Of a DNA stretch of 8,506 bases, positions 6,801 through 8,506 are shown piece by piece. The notes under the pieces are model-generated. The model searched no databases, was not told where the DNA came from, and was given only the letters and a program-made list of their open reading frames with translations. The first letter of the stretch is position 1. Each line of letters starts with the position of its first letter. The translations under genes were made by a program, and so were the position numbers. This DNA comes from Acidobacteriota bacterium (GTDB taxonomy: Bacteria; Acidobacteriota; UBA6911; JACQSX01): assembly GCA_016199665.1 (NCBI GenBank), contig JACQGG010000123.1, positions 1 to 8,506 on the forward strand, given 5' to 3'.

Positions 6801-7029
6801 TCTCCAGATGCTTGGCATACACCTCGATAAACTGCTTTTGGTACGTTCGCCAGGGACGGTGTCCCAGAGCTTCTTCATAGAGGGCCCAAAAAAGGCTCAG
6901 CACCAGCAGCAGGGAGGAGACTAGAATTGGAACGCTCAAGGACCGGCTGACAATCGGGTCCTCCATGGGTTCTGTCGCTTCGACCAGATCCTTGGGATCG
7001 TCTGGGTTGTTTATTGGCGTGTCCGGCAT
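3844..7029 (-). CDS. Membrane-anchored octaheme cytochrome c subunit of a cytochrome bc complex
   Basis: A 1061-residue modular cytochrome. One transmembrane helix (about 31-50) follows a short acidic cytoplasmic N-terminus. Next comes a helical, probably coiled-coil region (about 65-260). Eight CXXCH heme sites start at residues 272, 315, 353, 381, 551, 692, 819 and 964. The first three are close together with many extra histidines (H293, H299, H308, H333, H338), suggesting bis-His hemes. The last five each head a cytochrome c-like domain closed by a Met-Pro motif, M504, M642, M767, M910 and M1012, the likely sixth ligands. The heme 4 domain carries a long helical insertion (about 395-485), and the heme 5 domain a loop with C599 and C627. 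All hemes should be periplasmic. AGGA six bases before the ATG supports the start; the gene begins 30 bp after the cytochrome b C-terminal gene. Inferred role: it carries electrons away from cytochrome b in place of cytochrome c1 or f. I know no characterised protein with this exact layout. Confidence 0.9.
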   Translation of the reverse strand: MPDTPINNPDDPKDLVEATEPMEDPIVSRSLSVPILVSSLLLVLSLFWALYEEALGHRPWRTYQKQFIEVYAKHLEKMQPVQKKDEDQIRKSPEYQRLEQGVKAAEAAAAPRLAALDGDLAAINRELEALTEPFQLARSEVSALTYRTETAESENSKQGLGKELEELKKGPFEVRMPVGDGAAGATAQVSFTYGEIENKFNELKGRQGRLLSQKGDALKPVAAARKERDDYLLKQIEGLTPEQLTGLRRRLDEFQSEIKQIDVPGVGLVERCESCHLGVREPLTLTKADMGGHAEFVSHPNRELLQIHDPERFGCTPCHGGNGIATTGIETAHGQYKHWLWPKYDRENVEAGCQQCHQRDIVLDHSSVLDKGKQTFLDRGCWGCHARENFDPEPAQIQLVQKTTQQLQEKKEANVREAARVERQADRAPDNATAQKLYQQAENLRVSGSTIDSQVEQLNLQLKSLIQQQKKVGPTLKEMQNKLRKEWVPVWIQNPHNFRPTTRMPRFRLDRGEVEAISAFLWQSAYPNQKLPVQPPGDPGRGKQAFETRGCLACHSIGEGSERIGGTFAANLSRVGEKVNYDYLVRWVHNPRERTLPYCPKEKRDITPEDYARHNQPFLFDQDHSQCPNDGAEMIVQQMTVMPSLRLTWEEARDIASYLVQQTKPASYPPAPFIDDPSLKERGRALVRNYGCAGCHEITGLEEEQRIGTELTLEGSKPIERLDFALLTEPAKRQGWYNPKGFFEHKLSDPAIYDKGKIKSKTERLKMPRFDLNKEEVTAVATFLLGSVASTVPRQYFYNPEDQRRDVQEGWWIIQKYNCMGCHTLRPGQKSVLSELPQYAEARELLPPSLLGEGARVDPGWLLRFMKDPSLSEAAGAPSRPGAPESAAASSAMERQRDRNGIRSYLKVRMPTFYFSQEELRKLVRFFEGLSRQPEPYIKQPQEPLTEPERVMARQLFNSTAAPCLKCHATGDPQHDQTANAPNFLFVKERLKPGWTERWLVNPQIISPGTAMPSGLFRRDGNRWVFAGPVPDSFKEYQKDHTQLLVRYMFQLTPEEQARSR

Positions 7030-7059
7030 TCGATTTCCTGTCCTTCGGTTATTCTCGGC

Positions 7060-7992
7060 TCAAATGTTGAACCAGGGAGTCACCCACACGTACTTGATTC
7101 GGAGCAGCAAGCGCAGCGCGATTTTCAACGGGAGGGACATCATCAGTATCATCAGCATCTGCACGGTCAGGTACTGAAAAAAGTTCATGCGCTCGTACCA
7201 CTTCCTGACTTCAGTTCGAGTCAGCAACAGATGGCAAAGCCAACCGGTCCCGGCAAAGTAAATTCCCACAACCCCCGCGCCAAACGCAGCAATCATCCAG
7301 CGGTTGGTGATTCCTACGATTTGATGTAGATCCCGGTTTGCTTCATGAATCAGCCGATGGTGGTCCCAGGTCATTCCCGGCCAGAACCACATCCAGCCGG
7401 GACCTCGAATGAAGGTGCCGATAATGATCAGCGTTATCCAGAGCACCAGAAAACCAAAGCAGAAGGTGAGAATTGCAAACCGGCGCTGCTTGAACGTGTA
7501 GTATCCGTTTCCCAGCGGATTCGGGTCGATATAGGGAATCAGCATCAATCCGACGAGGATGATCGAAGGCATCACCACTCCCGCGATCCAGGGATCGAAG
7601 TAAACCAGCATCTCCTGCAATCCCAGAAAGTACCAGGGCGCCTTGGCGGGATTCATGGTCAGCGTCGGGTTGGACGGTTCCTCCAGCGGCGCATTCAGAG
7701 TGATCGACCAGACCATCAAGATCAGGGTGACGATCAATGCGGCAAGGAACTCGATTCGCAAAAGGTACGGCCACACATGAAGCTTTTCCTCCCAGCCCTT
7801 GCGCCAGGGATCGATCTTGCGGTGATGCACTTTGGCAAGGTCAGGATTCGCTTCCAGCCGGGCGATCAGGCGGTCGTTCGCCAGCGCCTGGCGGAGTCCG
7901 TACCAGGTAAAAAAAGGGATCAGGAAGAGCAGCGCCACAATCGGCACGTTGTCCGGGGCGGATGCAATCTCCCAAAGTTGAAGCCAGTCCAT
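7060..7992 (-). CDS. Cytochrome b C-terminal subunit (enlarged subunit IV/PetD-like)
   Basis: A 310-residue membrane protein matching the C-terminal half of cytochrome b, encoded separately as in b6f-type complexes. Helices are predicted at about 17-34, 78-98, 137-155, 173-193, 233-256 and 272-295, so it has roughly three more than the usual 160-residue subunit IV. The quinol-oxidation (Qo) region is at 114-128, where A118-P-W-Y121 stands in place of the usual P-E-W-Y, so the conserved glutamate is missing. A long loop, about 195-228, is rich in Trp and His (RGPGWMWFWPG, then DHHRLIHEANRDLH). AGGAG lies six bases upstream of the ATG and includes the last bases of the cytochrome b stop codon, only 9 bp away, so the two subunits are probably translationally coupled in equal amounts. 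The family assignment is firm; the function of the extra helices is unknown. Confidence 0.9.
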   Translation of the reverse strand: MDWLQLWEIASAPDNVPIVALLFLIPFFTWYGLRQALANDRLIARLEANPDLAKVHHRKIDPWRKGWEEKLHVWPYLLRIEFLAALIVTLILMVWSITLNAPLEEPSNPTLTMNPAKAPWYFLGLQEMLVYFDPWIAGVVMPSIILVGLMLIPYIDPNPLGNGYYTFKQRRFAILTFCFGFLVLWITLIIIGTFIRGPGWMWFWPGMTWDHHRLIHEANRDLHQIVGITNRWMIAAFGAGVVGIYFAGTGWLCHLLLTRTEVRKWYERMNFFQYLTVQMLMILMMSLPLKIALRLLLRIKYVWVTPWFNI

Positions 7993-8001
7993 TGCAGTCT
8001 C

Positions 8002-8506
8002 CTAGGAATGAGCGCCGGCCGGTTTGTGCATTACTTCCGATTCCAGCACCACCGGAGCAGGACCGGAAATGCTGCCGTCCTTTCGCACTCTCCAGAAGTG
8101 AACCGCCAGAAAAATGGAAATAACCAGCGGAATTCCAATGCAGTGCCAGATGTAGGAGCGGAGCAGGGCGTTGGCATCCACGATGGACCCGCCCAGCAGC
8201 GCAAAGCGCACGTCGTTGTACGGCGTCATTCCCAGTTGCGGACCAAAGGGACCTTCATGCCCCAGCAGCGGAGTGGCGCGCGCCATGTTGGTGCCCACGG
8301 TGACGGCCCAATAGCCGAGCTGATCGTCCGGCAGCAAATAACCTGTGAAGGAAAGCAGCAGGGTGAGCAACATCAGGATGACCCCGACCGCCCAGTTGAA
8401 TTCCCGCGGAGGCTTGTAGGAGCCGGTCAAGAACACGCGAAACATGTGCAGCCAGACTGTGATGATCATCAAGTGGGCCGCCCACCGGTGCATGTTGCGC
8501 AGCAGC
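8002..8506 (-). CDS. Cytochrome b N-terminal subunit, b6 type (5' end outside the window)
   Basis: The last 167 residues of a cytochrome b/b6 protein; its reading frame continues past the right edge (LLRN precedes the first visible Met), so the Met at 8493 is internal. It binds the two transmembrane b hemes. In window numbering the ligands are H6 (MHRWAAH) with H20 (WLHMFRV), and H121 (SYIWHC) with H136 (AVHFWRVRK). The 14 residues between H121 and H136 match the b6 spacing; mitochondrial-type bc1 cytochrome b has 13. Other b6 marks are FLTGSYKPPREFNW, SFTGYLLPDDQ and the C-terminal GSISGP. The protein ends about 20 residues after that, so the cytochrome is split. The region that would show a b6f-type extra heme c cysteine is outside the window, as is any Rieske gene. 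Confidence 0.93.
   Translation of the reverse strand, partial: LLRNMHRWAAHLMIITVWLHMFRVFLTGSYKPPREFNWAVGVILMLLTLLLSFTGYLLPDDQLGYWAVTVGTNMARATPLLGHEGPFGPQLGMTPYNDVRFALLGGSIVDANALLRSYIWHCIGIPLVISIFLAVHFWRVRKDGSISGPAPVVLESEVMHKPAGAHS

Noticed and set aside
8002..8493. A complete short cytochrome b starting at the Met at 8493
   Set aside because: The frame continues to the edge with LLRN before this Met, which lies inside the heme-binding helix; the gene is simply cut by the window.

Overview
All identifiable genes lie on the minus strand, so the window reads right to left as one respiratory gene cluster. It looks like an aerobic Gram-negative chromosome. The evidence is a lipoprotein signal peptide, periplasmic c-type cytochromes, GC-rich coding sequence, and intergenic gaps filled with short degenerate heptamer repeats. 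The gene content and protein styles suggest Acidobacteriota or a related soil phylum, but this is a judgement from sequence character and not a phylogenetic result.

Right block (8506 to 3844): a cytochrome b gene of b6 type, cut by the window edge, is followed 9 bp later by a 310-residue subunit IV-like cytochrome b C-terminal protein. After 30 bp comes a 1061-residue membrane-anchored cytochrome c with eight CXXCH sites. Together they look like the core of a split cytochrome bc complex (quinol oxidation), with the large multiheme protein where a simple cytochrome c1 or f would be expected. A Rieske protein is not in the window and would be expected beyond the right edge.

Middle gap (3843 to 3417): about 430 bp without a credible gene. 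It carries two heptad-repeat arms in inverted orientation about 150 bp apart.

Left block (3416 to about 88): a copper-binding cupredoxin lipoprotein; heme A synthase (ctaA/COX15) 8 bp after it; protoheme IX farnesyltransferase (ctaB) after a 124-bp hairpin-rich gap; and a DUF420 membrane protein (CtaM-like) after a gap with a heptamer array. A possible start of another gene sits at the extreme left edge. This block serves biogenesis of a heme A-containing cytochrome c oxidase.

Working model (inference): quinol is oxidised by the cytochrome b pair, electrons pass along the eight-heme protein, and the cupredoxin lipoprotein may shuttle them to a heme-copper oxidase whose heme A is made by CtaB and CtaA. 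The most unusual items are the modular eight-heme subunit, the altered Qo-site motif (APWY where PEWY is usual), the amicyanin-like copper loop, and two different heptamer repeat families in the gaps.
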